Positions 8,740 to 18,000 of a DNA stretch of 64,000 bases are shown here, piece by piece (within the stretch, counting starts at the first letter, position 1; every line of letters starts with the position of its first letter). The position numbers and the translations under genes are program-made. The stretch spans positions 3,013,001 to 3,077,000 of the forward strand of contig CP065014.1 in NCBI GenBank assembly GCA_016700335.1, in the 5' to 3' direction. This DNA is from Chlorobiota bacterium (GTDB lineage Bacteria; Bacteroidota; Ignavibacteria; OLB7). The notes beneath the pieces were generated by a model that had not been told where the DNA came from, did not search any database, and saw only the letters and a program-made list of their open reading frames with translations.

Positions 8740-9735
8740 ATGATTAAATTAAAATATATATTTCTTTTTATAATATTATCGAATTACTACCAAACAGTTT
8801 TTTCACAACTTGGTGGGTATCCTGGTGCTTTTATGAATAACAAACAAAGCGCAGAGGAAAATGGATTGTGTGGAATAACCCCTTTACATTCAAATTCTTC
8901 TCAAGTAATATTCTCAAATTCATCTTTATTATCAAATTCAAATTCAAATAATTTATCGATTAGTTTTTCTTCTATTAATATCTCTAATGGATTACCAAAT
9001 TCCAATCAATTTAATGGTACATTTTCTAAGGAATTACTTGATGGTACTAATGTTGGAATTGGAGTTAGAAGCTATGGTATAATTACAAAAATGACTAATG
9101 ACAGAGGTGTTGTTTTGGGTGAAATTAATCCTACTGATTTGGATATTGCTTTTGCTGGTTCTCTTAAAATTGCAAATGCAAGTTTAGGAGGAACTATTCA
9201 TTATGTAACAAGAAATTCAATAAAAAGCAATACAAATTTTACAGGATATTCGGCAGATTTATCTGGCAACTTGAATTTTAATGGAAGACTTTTATTTGGA
9301 GTAAATTTAAAAAATATTGCTTCTGAATTCCAAAACAATATTTCTAAAAGAGTAGAATTTTTCCCTTTAAATTTAAACCTAACTGCTGGTTACTACTTAA
9401 TATCAAATGATTACTTGGTTCATATGAAAAATAATGCTTCAGGCATTTCAGAAATTAAATACATAAAACCAAGTAATTATTTATATGCCACAATACAAGG
9501 GGAATTTTTTAATTCACTTCCAGAACAAAGGTTTGCAAATTTTGTAACTGCAGGTCTTGAATATACTCCCCCAATTAATTTTCCTTTAACTCTGAGATGT
9601 GGATTAAATTCAAATTCAATTTTTAGTGGTGGATTTTCATTCAAATACCAACCTGAGTTTGTTAATGAAATAAATTTGGATTGTGCAGTTAAAAGTGATG
9701 GTACATTATACCTTACTATGGGGTTGATTTTATAA
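8740..9735 (+). CDS. PorV/PorQ-like outer-membrane barrel protein
   Basis: 331 residues with a signal peptide (MIKLKYIFLFIILSNYYQTVFSQ). The mature part resembles PorV/PorQ or FadL-like barrels of Bacteroidota: an N-terminal GYPGAFMN segment, a stretch of Ser/Asn-rich strands, then repeated amphipathic strands (GVNLKNIASEF, AGLEYTPP, LTLRCGLN) and the end strand YLTMGLIL. PorV shuttles T9SS cargo at the cell surface; this protein is in that structural class, but the specific assignment is tentative. It begins 13 bases after tcdA and completes the plus-strand group. It converges with the small Cys-rich gene. Confidence 0.55.
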   Translation: MIKLKYIFLFIILSNYYQTVFSQLGGYPGAFMNNKQSAEENGLCGITPLHSNSSQVIFSNSSLLSNSNSNNLSISFSSINISNGLPNSNQFNGTFSKELLDGTNVGIGVRSYGIITKMTNDRGVVLGEINPTDLDIAFAGSLKIANASLGGTIHYVTRNSIKSNTNFTGYSADLSGNLNFNGRLLFGVNLKNIASEFQNNISKRVEFFPLNLNLTAGYYLISNDYLVHMKNNASGISEIKYIKPSNYLYATIQGEFFNSLPEQRFANFVTAGLEYTPPINFPLTLRCGLNSNSIFSGGFSFKYQPEFVNEINLDCAVKSDGTLYLTMGLIL

Positions 9736-9775
9736 ATATTAGATCGATATATAATTAATAAATTCGATAATAAAA

Positions 9776-10063
9776 TTATTTTTTTTCAGAATCCTCCTCT
9801 TTTCTTTTAATAGAAATTCCTTTCGAACAATCATTATCCCTATAGCAATAACCAAAATCATTATTTAAACCTCTTGCACAAAATTGTACATTAGGACAAT
9901 CTGGATTAGTATTCATATTTAGACTTGCATAACATACACAATAAGGTCCAGGGGATACTTCTTCACATACAAAAAAATTCCAAAGGCTATTTGTATCAGC
10001 AGTTCTAGAATATAGATTATTTACACTAACAGTAATTAAGAAAAGGAATATAATTTTTTTCAT
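9776..10063 (-). CDS. Small secreted cysteine-rich protein
   Basis: 95 residues. A signal peptide (MKKIIFLFLITVSVNNLYS) is followed by a compact mature domain with seven cysteines in the pattern C-x9-CxC-x11-C-x5-C-x9-C-x5-C, and a charged tail (KRKEEDSEKK). No family is recognised. Its ATG overlaps the TGA of the upstream T9SS-sorted gene in an ATGA arrangement, so the two are translationally coupled and probably act together. The odd cysteine number leaves one thiol free or available for an intermolecular disulfide. Possible roles include a surface partner or modulator of the upstream cargo; this is inference only. Confidence 0.6.
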   Translation of the reverse strand: MKKIIFLFLITVSVNNLYSRTADTNSLWNFFVCEEVSPGPYCVCYASLNMNTNPDCPNVQFCARGLNNDFGYCYRDNDCSKGISIKRKEEDSEKK

Positions 10064-11112
10064 TTAATATTAATCTTTTTTGTTGATAAAATTTTTTGTC
10101 CGTCAAATAAATTTACAAAATAATTCCCAGAATTTGGTACAACACAATTTATAATGTTTTCATTTTCAAAAGAGTTTATTAATGGCATAAAAACAAGTTC
10201 GCCTAAATTATTATATATACCAATGTTTAAACCTTTATCAATATTTTCAACTTTATATTTTATATAAAGTTTTTTGAATTCATTTAAATTTTGATAAACT
10301 TTAATGTTGCTTTTTTCATCTTTACCAATGCTTTGATCATTTAAAATTAATTTTGGTAAAGATCCACCATAAATATTTATAAAATCAACCCAAGTTGGAG
10401 ATAACAACAAATCTGAAATACCCACTGAGGTGAAATCGGCACGAACAAAGTAAAAAGGACCATTACCTCTTGAATATAATTTAACTCTCAAAAAAACTGA
10501 ATCTCCAGAACTTTCAATTCCTGATATAAATTTAATTTTAGAAAAAATTGGTCTATTACCATGGAATGAAGGGTAACCAGAAGGTACTTTTGAATTTACT
10601 CCAAAGCTGTCTATCAACTTTATTCTTGAGCCATTTGAAGCTCTTACTAATTCTATTGAATAATCTAAGGTATCTAAAGAATAAAAATTATCATTTTTTC
10701 TTGTTTTATTAATATAATTAGTCCACGTAAACTGTCTATAACATGATAATGTATCACCAATATTTAAAATGAAATTTTCAGTTCTGCTAATTCCATTTAA
10801 TAATTTACCATCATTGTCTTTTACTATCTGTCCTTTATGCCAATTTTCAAGTTTGATAACATTGTTGTTTTTCCTAACTTCAGATATCATATATTTCATA
10901 CTTGTAGAGTCATTCTTCATAATAAATTCATAATAAGCAGATACTTTGTTACCATCAATTAAATTGGGGTTAAAGGTTGTATCCTTAGCCACTTTAAAAT
11001 TCATTCCGGTAAAATCTTGTCTATCATCACCACTATTAATTTGAGATAAAAGTGAATTGTTAATCAAGAATGATAATAAAATAAACACAAAGAATTGGTT
11101 GAAATTTTTCAT
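10060..11112 (-). CDS. Secreted protein with T9SS type A sorting domain
   Basis: 350 residues. A signal peptide (to about residue 24, ending NNSLLSQ) is followed by a region of unrecognised family with beta-rich sequence, and a C-terminal domain of about 75 residues (IKVYQNLNEFKKLYIKY, LNIGIYNNLGELVF, GNYFVNLFDGQKILSTKKINIK) that fits the T9SS type A sorting domain. In such proteins the domain directs passage through the outer membrane and is removed or used for anchoring. Coupling to the small Cys-rich gene (ATGA overlap) suggests joint expression. The functional part is unidentified. Confidence 0.6.
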   Translation of the reverse strand: MKNFNQFFVFILLSFLINNSLLSQINSGDDRQDFTGMNFKVAKDTTFNPNLIDGNKVSAYYEFIMKNDSTSMKYMISEVRKNNNVIKLENWHKGQIVKDNDGKLLNGISRTENFILNIGDTLSCYRQFTWTNYINKTRKNDNFYSLDTLDYSIELVRASNGSRIKLIDSFGVNSKVPSGYPSFHGNRPIFSKIKFISGIESSGDSVFLRVKLYSRGNGPFYFVRADFTSVGISDLLLSPTWVDFINIYGGSLPKLILNDQSIGKDEKSNIKVYQNLNEFKKLYIKYKVENIDKGLNIGIYNNLGELVFMPLINSFENENIINCVVPNSGNYFVNLFDGQKILSTKKINIK

Positions 11113-11221
11113 TTTAATATTTTTTATTTTAATATTTTTTTAAAATAAAAAAAAAATTGATATAACAACAATAAATTGTAAAATTCTTTAATTTAATTTT
11201 TTAGATTCAATGATTATTATT

Positions 11222-14200
11222 CTATTCAGTAACATACCCTTTTAAATTATCTGGTAACAATTGTTTTACTCTCTTTGAATAAGCTTTTCTAGTATTCATT
11301 AACTTCAATTTTGCTTGGTCAATTTCAAACCTAAGGGTTTTAACAAATTCTAATTGAGATTCTGTTGGTCTTCCATCATAAAAGACAACACCAGAATAAA
11401 GTCCACTAATTTTATCTCTAATTTTTTCTTCACCTGTAATTGCAGTACCTTCTTTTACAGGTACCATAATTGATCGAACAGATTCAAGGCTATCAAAATA
11501 TTCTTTTATTATTGGTGGAGGATTTTTATTCTCATTAATAAATATTTTAATTGGGTAAATGCTTGATAGTAAAGTATCCATTAAAACTGCAAGTTCACTG
11601 TGCATAGAAATTGCAGAATCAATTACTCTTTTTTGAAGATTTGCATCATCCGTTGAAATGTTATTTATTTCATCTTTAATAAGTTCAATTTCACTCTCTT
11701 CCTTTTTATCACCAATTAACAATTTTAATGTATATTTTCCTATTTGAAGTAATGGTCCTACATTTGCAGTCCAATCGGTTTGAGCTCCACCAACAGCTAC
11801 TTTTGGTGGATATCCTCTCATACCCCAATAAACTTTATTTAATCCTTTTCTTCTAGTTCCAGGCATTTCAGAAACTTTCTTTCCATTGGCATCAAAGAAT
11901 TCAAGTTTGACTTCTGTATTAGATCGTTCTTTAAGATAATAAGTTATAACTACACTTTCTGGAGAGTTATCTCCAACATACCCAGAAGTTGGCCAACTAT
12001 TATCAAAATGACCATTTGAAACTGGAGTAGGTTTTGTTTGAATAATTGAAATTTCTTTGTTGGTTATATCCTTATTTAAAAATCTTAAAGGGGAAATATC
12101 ATCAACAATTAAAATTCCTCTTCCATGAGTAGCCAATACTAAATCATTACTTTTTTTATCAATTGTTATATCACGAATTGCAACATACTCAGGAATATTA
12201 CCTTTCATTTGAACCCAATCAACTCCCTTATTAACTGATACATACAGTCCCCATTCAGTTCCAAGAAATAAAATATTAGGGTTAACAATATCCTCTTTAA
12301 TTTTATGTGAATATCCTTTTAGTATTTGACTATTTAAACGAATCCATGTTTTTCCACCATCAATACTTTTTGCAAGATAAGTTGACATATCTCCATAAGT
12401 ATGATTATCAAAAGTTACATATATTACATTTTTATCAAAATTAGAAACTTCAATACTACTTATCCAAGTACCTTTTGGAATAGCAGCTTGCTCGTAATTT
12501 GTTGATAAGTTCACCCAATTAATTCCATTATCTCTTGTAACTTGTAAGTTTCCATCGTCTGTTCCAACCCAAATTTCATTTGCATCAAAAGGTGATTCAG
12601 TAATTGTAAATATTGTACAATGATTTTCAGCAGAAGTATTATCAACTGTTAAACCTCCACTTTGTTCTTGCTTTTTCTTCTCTGGATTATTAGTTGTTAA
12701 ATCTTTAGAGATACGATCCCATTTTACTCCACCATTTATTGAAAGATAAAGGAATTGCGAACCAATATATAATCTTTCAATTTCTTTTTGGGAAACATAA
12801 ATTGGGGTATTCCAATTCCATCTTAGTTTTTCTTCACCAGGTAAAACTTGTGGTTGAATAAACTGACCAACATTTATTTTGAGATTATTCCTATAAACAT
12901 TCCCTCCCTGCGATTCACTATATACAATTGAATTATCTCTTGGGTCAGTTTGTACCCAAAATCCATCACCTCCTCCAACATTAGTCCAATCTTTATTTTC
13001 AACTCCTCCAGGAGAGCTTGATGCAGCTTTCCAAGATCCGTTATCTTGTAAACCACAATAAACATTATATGGTTGGTTATTATCTAAATGAACATGATAT
13101 GCTTGAGACACTGGAAGAGTATTTACAAAACCCCAATCATTACCTTTATCATTACTAATATAAACTCCACCGTCCGTACCTAAAAACATTTGAGAAGTAT
13201 TGTTTGGGTTTATCCATAAGGCATGCATATCACTATGAACCCAACCACCTGAACCTCTAGATCTATTCCAAGAATAACCACCATCATTACTAAAAGAAAA
13301 ATTAAAAGCTGGTCGGTAAACACGCTTTGGGTCATTTGGATCAATAGCTATTGTTGAGAAATAGAAAGGTCTTGCAGTTACATTATCATCGGCACTTTGA
13401 GGGTTCCAAGATTCTCCATAATCAGCTGAAATATACAATCCAGTTTTTTTTGATTCAACAATTGCAACTAAATTGTTTGAAGCACTTGGAGCAACTGCTA
13501 AAGCAACTCTACCAATTTCTCCACTTGGAAGCCCATTAATAAGTTTTCGCCAAGTTTTTCCACCATCATTTGATTTTAACAAAGCACTTTTAGGACCACC
13601 AGAAATAAAAGCAAATGGTTTTCTTCTAACTTGCCATAAACTAGTGTATAAAATATTTGGATTTTTAGGATCTACAACAACATCAGCACAGCCAGTATTT
13701 TCGGAGATATAATTTGATAATAAATTATTCCAAGTTTTACCACCGTCATTTGTTTGATACAATCCACGTTCTTTAGAATCTGACCAAAGCGGACCAACAG
13801 CTGCAACTAAAATTGAATTTGGATTTTTCTGATTAATTATAATTTTAGCAATATGTTCTGTTTTTTCTAAACCTTTACAAACCCAATTATCACCACCATC
13901 AATAGATTGATAAATCCCTTTTCCAATAGAAACACTATTTCTCATATTACATTCACCAGTGCCAACCCAAACTATTTCTGGATTGATTTGGTTGATTGCA
14001 ATTGCTCCAATACTTTGAGGATGTTTATCAAAAACTGAACTGAATGATACACCAGCATTTGTTGATTTCCAAACACCACCACCAGCTGACCCAACATACA
14101 ATGTTCTTGGGTCACTATTTACACCATCAATTGCAGTAATTCTACCACTCATAACAGCAGGACCTATTTGCCTTGCCGACAATTTATTTAAAGAAGCAGA

Positions 14201-14269
14201 ACTAAGTTGTGCTTCTAAACTTAAAATGAGGTTAGAAAATAAAATTGCAATTATTATAATTTGTTTCAT
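11222..14269 (-). CDS. Secreted BNR/VPS10-type beta-propeller protein
   Basis: 1015 residues with a signal peptide (to about residue 20, SLEAQ). It has many Asp-box/BNR repeats of the S-x-D-x-G-x-x-W type, visible as STNAGVSF, SIDGGDNW, TNDGGKTW, SNDGGKTW, SADYGESW, SNDGGYSW, TRDNGINW, SIDGGKTW and SVNKGVDW. The repeats alternate with strand motifs such as NPNILYTSLW and DPKRVYRP. This pattern is that of sortilin/VPS10-like double propellers often annotated as WD40/YVTN/BNR or glycosyl hydrolase proteins in Bacteroidota. After about residue 740 comes a beta-sandwich region (EVKLEFFDANGKKV) and a helical C-terminus. No T9SS sorting domain is seen, so it is probably periplasmic or exported another way. 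Enzymatic activity is not established; substrate unknown. Confidence 0.8.
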   Translation of the reverse strand: MKQIIIIAILFSNLILSLEAQLSSASLNKLSARQIGPAVMSGRITAIDGVNSDPRTLYVGSAGGGVWKSTNAGVSFSSVFDKHPQSIGAIAINQINPEIVWVGTGECNMRNSVSIGKGIYQSIDGGDNWVCKGLEKTEHIAKIIINQKNPNSILVAAVGPLWSDSKERGLYQTNDGGKTWNNLLSNYISENTGCADVVVDPKNPNILYTSLWQVRRKPFAFISGGPKSALLKSNDGGKTWRKLINGLPSGEIGRVALAVAPSASNNLVAIVESKKTGLYISADYGESWNPQSADDNVTARPFYFSTIAIDPNDPKRVYRPAFNFSFSNDGGYSWNRSRGSGGWVHSDMHALWINPNNTSQMFLGTDGGVYISNDKGNDWGFVNTLPVSQAYHVHLDNNQPYNVYCGLQDNGSWKAASSSPGGVENKDWTNVGGGDGFWVQTDPRDNSIVYSESQGGNVYRNNLKINVGQFIQPQVLPGEEKLRWNWNTPIYVSQKEIERLYIGSQFLYLSINGGVKWDRISKDLTTNNPEKKKQEQSGGLTVDNTSAENHCTIFTITESPFDANEIWVGTDDGNLQVTRDNGINWVNLSTNYEQAAIPKGTWISSIEVSNFDKNVIYVTFDNHTYGDMSTYLAKSIDGGKTWIRLNSQILKGYSHKIKEDIVNPNILFLGTEWGLYVSVNKGVDWVQMKGNIPEYVAIRDITIDKKSNDLVLATHGRGILIVDDISPLRFLNKDITNKEISIIQTKPTPVSNGHFDNSWPTSGYVGDNSPESVVITYYLKERSNTEVKLEFFDANGKKVSEMPGTRRKGLNKVYWGMRGYPPKVAVGGAQTDWTANVGPLLQIGKYTLKLLIGDKKEESEIELIKDEINNISTDDANLQKRVIDSAISMHSELAVLMDTLLSSIYPIKIFINENKNPPPIIKEYFDSLESVRSIMVPVKEGTAITGEEKIRDKISGLYSGVVFYDGRPTESQLEFVKTLRFEIDQAKLKLMNTRKAYSKRVKQLLPDNLKGYVTE

Positions 14270-14371
14270 AAAATATACTTGAATTTAACTTTAAAAAAAT
14301 ATTGAATTTCACCATAATATTGAATTAAATTCTCAAATTATTATATAGAAAATAATTCTATACATTTAAAA

Positions 14372-15205
14372 TTAACTAATAATTAAATTATCAATCAACC
14401 TTGTAGTTCCAATCTTCCCTGCAAAAAGAGCCATTAACTTTGTATCATTTTCGGTAGCCAACTCAAAAGTATCTGGGTTAACAATATCAGCATAATCAAC
14501 TATAAATTGATTAGATAAAATTTCTCTAAATGATTTGGTTGCTGCTTCAATTCCAAATTTATTTTGTATTTGATCCTTTGCAGATTGCAAACCTTTATAA
14601 ATTGTTAGTGCTTGAGTTCTATCTTCATTATTTAAAAATATATTTCTAGAGCTCAATGCCAAACCATCATATTCTCTAATAGTTTCGTGAACAATTAACT
14701 TTATTTCATAATTTAAATCTATTATCATTCTTTTAATAACAGCTACTTGTTGGGCATCCTTTTGTCCAAAAACAACCACTTGCGGTTGAACCATATTAAA
14801 CAATTTAGTTACAATTGTTGTAACTCCAGAAAAATGATCTGGTCTGAAAGTACCTTCATACCTTGTTGTAATACCTTCAACTTTTACAATTGTAGAGCAA
14901 TTTGATTGATATATTTCACTCCTATTAGGTAAGAATAAAACATCGCATCCCGCAGAAATAAGTTTTTCTTTATCACCTTCCAAATCTCTTGGATACCGTT
15001 CTAAATCTTCATTTGGAGCAAATTGAGTTGGGTTAACAAAAATTGAAGCTACTGTAATATCGGCTTTCTCTTTGCACTTTTCAATTAATGCCAAATGACC
15101 ATTATGCAAATATCCCATTGTTGGAACAAACCCAATAGATTTATAACCAGTTTTCATTGCATACGCAAAGGCTTGCATTTCAGAAACAGTTTGAATTAAC
15201 TTCAT
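14372..15205 (-). CDS. panC: Pantothenate synthetase (pantoate--beta-alanine ligase)
   Basis: Condenses pantoate and beta-alanine with ATP to make pantothenate, the precursor of coenzyme A. 277 residues, the usual length. The class I nucleotidyltransferase signature is FVPTMGYLHNGH near residues 27-38. Also visible are SIFVNPTQFAPNEDLERYPRD, FSGVTTIVTKLFNMVQP, VFGQKDAQQ and the KMSKS-like loop LALSSRN. The substrate-binding segments are intact. panB and panD are not in the window. The gene is preceded by a 180-base gap towards the divergent DUF937-OmpA gene. Confidence 0.96.
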   Translation of the reverse strand: MKLIQTVSEMQAFAYAMKTGYKSIGFVPTMGYLHNGHLALIEKCKEKADITVASIFVNPTQFAPNEDLERYPRDLEGDKEKLISAGCDVLFLPNRSEIYQSNCSTIVKVEGITTRYEGTFRPDHFSGVTTIVTKLFNMVQPQVVVFGQKDAQQVAVIKRMIIDLNYEIKLIVHETIREYDGLALSSRNIFLNNEDRTQALTIYKGLQSAKDQIQNKFGIEAATKSFREILSNQFIVDYADIVNPDTFELATENDTKLMALFAGKIGTTRLIDNLIIS

Positions 15206-15388
15206 TCATTGTTTTAATTATTCACAAATCTAAATTTAATTTCAATTTTAGAATATAGTTTAATTAAAATAAATTTAATTTTAATTAAACTTTATGTATT
15301 AAATATCGACCTAAAACGGAATTTAAATATAAAAAAACAAATTTCTTTTCTAAATCTCAATTTTAATTTTTTTAAACAAGTACAAATT

Positions 15389-16999
15389 ATGAATCTACTT
15401 CAAACAATTATGTCTTTATTGAACAGCGGAGATATAATGAGAAAGATTAGTGGGTTAATTGGAGCAAACCAACAAAGCACGGATGGAGCGGTTAAAAATG
15501 CAGTACCAACAATGCTAGGAGGATTGATAAATAAATCTTCAACTCCTGAAGGTGCAAATTCAATCATTGATATGATCAAATCTGGTGGGTATGATGGAGA
15601 GGCATTATCTAACTTATCTGGATTGTTAAATAAAGGTGAATCAACAGATAATCTTTTATCAAAAGGAGCAAGTTTATTAACTGGAATTTTTGGTGACAAA
15701 TCATCTGATGTTACAAATCAAATTGCTTCTACAAGTGGAATTTCATCTGAATCATCATCAAAATTATTGGGATTGTTATCTCCAATTTTAATGGGTGTTT
15801 TAGGAAAAGAAGTTTCATCAAATGGTTTAAATGCATCAAGTTTAACATCTTTGCTTGGTGATCAAGGAGGGTTTTTAAAGGGATTATTACCATCTTGGTT
15901 AACTGGCATTTTAGGTCTGGTTAGCTTAGATTCAATCACAAGTGGAATCAAAGGAGCATTTGGTGATACTGCTGATGCAGCTAAAAGTGTTGTTTCTGGT
16001 ACATTAGACATTGGGAAAAATGTTGTTTCTGGTACAACAGATGCTGCTAAAAATATTGTTACTGGAACAACTGATGTTGTAAAAGATGTTGCAGGAGGTA
16101 CATTAGATATGGGTAAAAAAGTAGTATCTGGTACTGCAGATATGGCAAAGGATGTTGCAGGTGGTACAATTGATATGAGCAAAAAAGTTGTTTCTGGAGC
16201 TGTTGATATGACTCGTGATGTTGCACAGAGTGGTGGATCAGCATTAAAAAAATTACTCCCTTTAATTTTAATATTAATTGGAGCACTTTTAATTTGGACT
16301 TTATGGAAAGGTTGTAATAAAGAAACTGGTGTTGTTTCTACCACTGACTCAACTACAGTTTCAAATTTGGTAGATTCAGCAGCAAATGCAATAAATAATG
16401 GTGCTACAACAAATTCTGATATAAAATCAAATGCTACAGATTCATCAACAAATACTCCAACTGCAGTTGTTTCAAACTCAGGTGGAAAAATTGATTCTGT
16501 ATCTGGCAACTTTGTATATGATGTTGGAAACATGACAACTATTAATTTACCAAATGGAGGTGGAACAATTGAAGTTGGTGAAAATAGTTTTGAGAGTAAG
16601 TTGTATAAATTTCTTTCAGATCAATCTATGATGGTTGATACTTTAGATAAAACTAAAGGATGGATGTCTTTAGATAGAGTTTATTTTGAAACTGGAAAAT
16701 CAGTTTTAATAAAAGAATCTCAAAAACAAGTGGAAAATATAGCTGCAATTTTGAAATCTTTTCCATCTGCTAAAATTAAAATTGGAGGTTATACTGACAA
16801 TTCTGGAAGTGTTGCAACTAATATGAAAGTTTCAAGCCAAAGAGCAAAAATGGTTTTATCTCAACTTGTTAAGCTTGGATCTTTAAAAGACAATTTAATG
16901 AGTGAAGGTTATGGACCTGAACATCCTGTTTCTTCAAATGATACTCCTGAAGGTCGTGCACAAAATCGCAGAGTTGATGTACGTGTTACACAAAAGTAA
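15389..16999 (+). CDS. DUF937 protein with 11-residue repeats, one TM helix and C-terminal OmpA domain
   Basis: 536 residues with no signal peptide. Residues of about 1-165 are a DUF937 (YidB-like) helical domain, with QSTDGAVKNAVPTMLGGL, LLSPILMGVLGKE and a WLTGILGL helix. Residues 196-283 are eight tandem 11-residue repeats of the type D-x-x-K-x-V-x-x-G-T-x. A single hydrophobic helix follows at about 288-306 (LLPLILILIGALLIWTLW), then a Ser/Thr/Asn-rich linker and an OmpA-like domain (LDRVYFETGKSVL, KIKIGGYTDNSG, SQRAKMVLSQL, AQNRRVDVRV). The inferred topology is DUF937 and repeats in the cytoplasm with OmpA in the periplasm on peptidoglycan. DUF937 has no settled biochemical role. A strong terminator follows at 17021-17058. 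Confidence 0.8.
   Translation: MNLLQTIMSLLNSGDIMRKISGLIGANQQSTDGAVKNAVPTMLGGLINKSSTPEGANSIIDMIKSGGYDGEALSNLSGLLNKGESTDNLLSKGASLLTGIFGDKSSDVTNQIASTSGISSESSSKLLGLLSPILMGVLGKEVSSNGLNASSLTSLLGDQGGFLKGLLPSWLTGILGLVSLDSITSGIKGAFGDTADAAKSVVSGTLDIGKNVVSGTTDAAKNIVTGTTDVVKDVAGGTLDMGKKVVSGTADMAKDVAGGTIDMSKKVVSGAVDMTRDVAQSGGSALKKLLPLILILIGALLIWTLWKGCNKETGVVSTTDSTTVSNLVDSAANAINNGATTNSDIKSNATDSSTNTPTAVVSNSGGKIDSVSGNFVYDVGNMTTINLPNGGGTIEVGENSFESKLYKFLSDQSMMVDTLDKTKGWMSLDRVYFETGKSVLIKESQKQVENIAAILKSFPSAKIKIGGYTDNSGSVATNMKVSSQRAKMVLSQLVKLGSLKDNLMSEGYGPEHPVSSNDTPEGRAQNRRVDVRVTQK
15974..16237 (+). repeat. Eight tandem 33-bp (11-residue) coding repeats
   Basis: Inside the DUF937-OmpA gene. Each unit starts with Asp and reads like DAAKSVVSGTL, DIGKNVVSGTT, DMGKKVVSGTA or DMSKKVVSGAV, with no insertion or gap across eight copies. 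The period of 11 and the alternation of Ala/Val/Met with Lys/Asp resemble amphipathic hendecad repeats known from LEA-type and lipid-associating proteins. Confidence 0.9.
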
Positions 17000-17020
17000 A
17001 AGTAAATAATTTGATTTTAT

Positions 17021-17058
17021 AAAACTCGATTGTCTTATAAGACAATCGAGTTTTTTTT
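17021..17058 (+). terminator. Intrinsic terminator after the DUF937-OmpA gene
   Basis: A perfect stem AAAACTCGATTGTC / GACAATCGAGTTTT with a six-base loop, followed by a run of eight T. It lies 21 bases after the stop codon. Confidence 0.93.
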
Positions 17059-17109
17059 GCTAATTTTAACAAATAATATTAATTCAAAAATTTATTTTTC
17101 AAAAAAAAT

Positions 17110-17973
17110 ATGGATTTAAATTCTTTATGGAATTATAATGAACCAAAAGAATCTGAAAAAAAATTCAGAGATTTATTGAATTTAACTCCTATTTCAGAAA
17201 ATGAATTATACATAGAAATTCTTACACAGATTTCAAGATCTGAAGGATTGCAAACTAATTTTGATGCAGCACATAAAACATTAGATTTAGCAGAATCAAT
17301 GTTAACACAAAATATGGTTATTCCACAGATTAGGTATAATTTAGAAAGAGGAAGGGTTTTTAGATCTTCTGGTTTTCCTGAAAAAGGGGTAGATTATTTT
17401 TTAAAAGCCTACAATGTTGCTAATGCAAATTCACAAGATTATTATACAATCGATGCCTTACATATGTTGGCTTTAATAGGTGATATAAAAGATCAGATTA
17501 AATGGTCTAATATTGCAATTAGTCATATTGAAAACAGTAAGGATCTAAATTCAAAAAATTGGTTAGGAGCATTACTTAACAATACTGGGTGGAGCTACTT
17601 TAATTTAGAAAATTATGATGAGGCATTAAAACTATTTATCAAAACTGAATTGTTTTATAATGAATTAGGTAAAATAGAGCCAACTATAATTGCAAAATGG
17701 TGTCAAGCAAAAATGTTACGCTATTTGGGAAGAGTGCATGAAAGTTTAGATTTACAATTGACAATTGAAAAAGAAAGAACAGATAATAGTTTAAGTGAAG
17801 ACGGTTACATTCACGAAGAGATTGCAGAATGTTTATTAACATTAGGACTTAAGAAAGAAGCCTCAATCAGGTTTGGTAATGCATATAATTTGTTAAGTAC
17901 TGACGTTTGGCTTCAGAAAGATGAATTATCAAGACTAGAACGAATGAAGGAGTTAAGTATTAATATTGATTAA
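17110..17973 (+). CDS. TPR-repeat protein
   Basis: 287 residues, soluble, with no signal peptide. It consists of helical pairs with tetratricopeptide features: the A-helix residues in SGFPEKGVDYFLKAYNVA, LNNTGWSYFNLENYDEAL and LLTLGLKKEASIRFGNAY follow the W/L-G-Y-A-P-type TPR spacing. TPR arrays are protein-interaction scaffolds, so no enzymatic role is proposed. It stands alone between the upstream terminator (17021-17058) and a bidirectional terminator at its 3' end, so it is probably monocistronic. No partner can be named. Confidence 0.75.
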   Translation: MDLNSLWNYNEPKESEKKFRDLLNLTPISENELYIEILTQISRSEGLQTNFDAAHKTLDLAESMLTQNMVIPQIRYNLERGRVFRSSGFPEKGVDYFLKAYNVANANSQDYYTIDALHMLALIGDIKDQIKWSNIAISHIENSKDLNSKNWLGALLNNTGWSYFNLENYDEALKLFIKTELFYNELGKIEPTIIAKWCQAKMLRYLGRVHESLDLQLTIEKERTDNSLSEDGYIHEEIAECLLTLGLKKEASIRFGNAYNLLSTDVWLQKDELSRLERMKELSINID

Positions 17974-17974
17974 T

Positions 17975-18000
17975 TTCTTGTTTCAAACAAGAATTTTAAT
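17975..18000. terminator. Probable bidirectional terminator between the TPR and GT4 genes
   Basis: TTCTTG (17975-17980), a seven-base loop, CAAGAA (17988-17993), then TTTTAAT. It sits between two converging stop codons only about 20 bases apart. The stem is short but well placed for both genes. Confidence 0.55.

Noticed and set aside
15400..16533. Minus-strand ORFs of 99, 223 and 75 codons
   Set aside because: They mirror the repetitive DUF937-OmpA gene, which has clear domains, and their sequences are low complexity.
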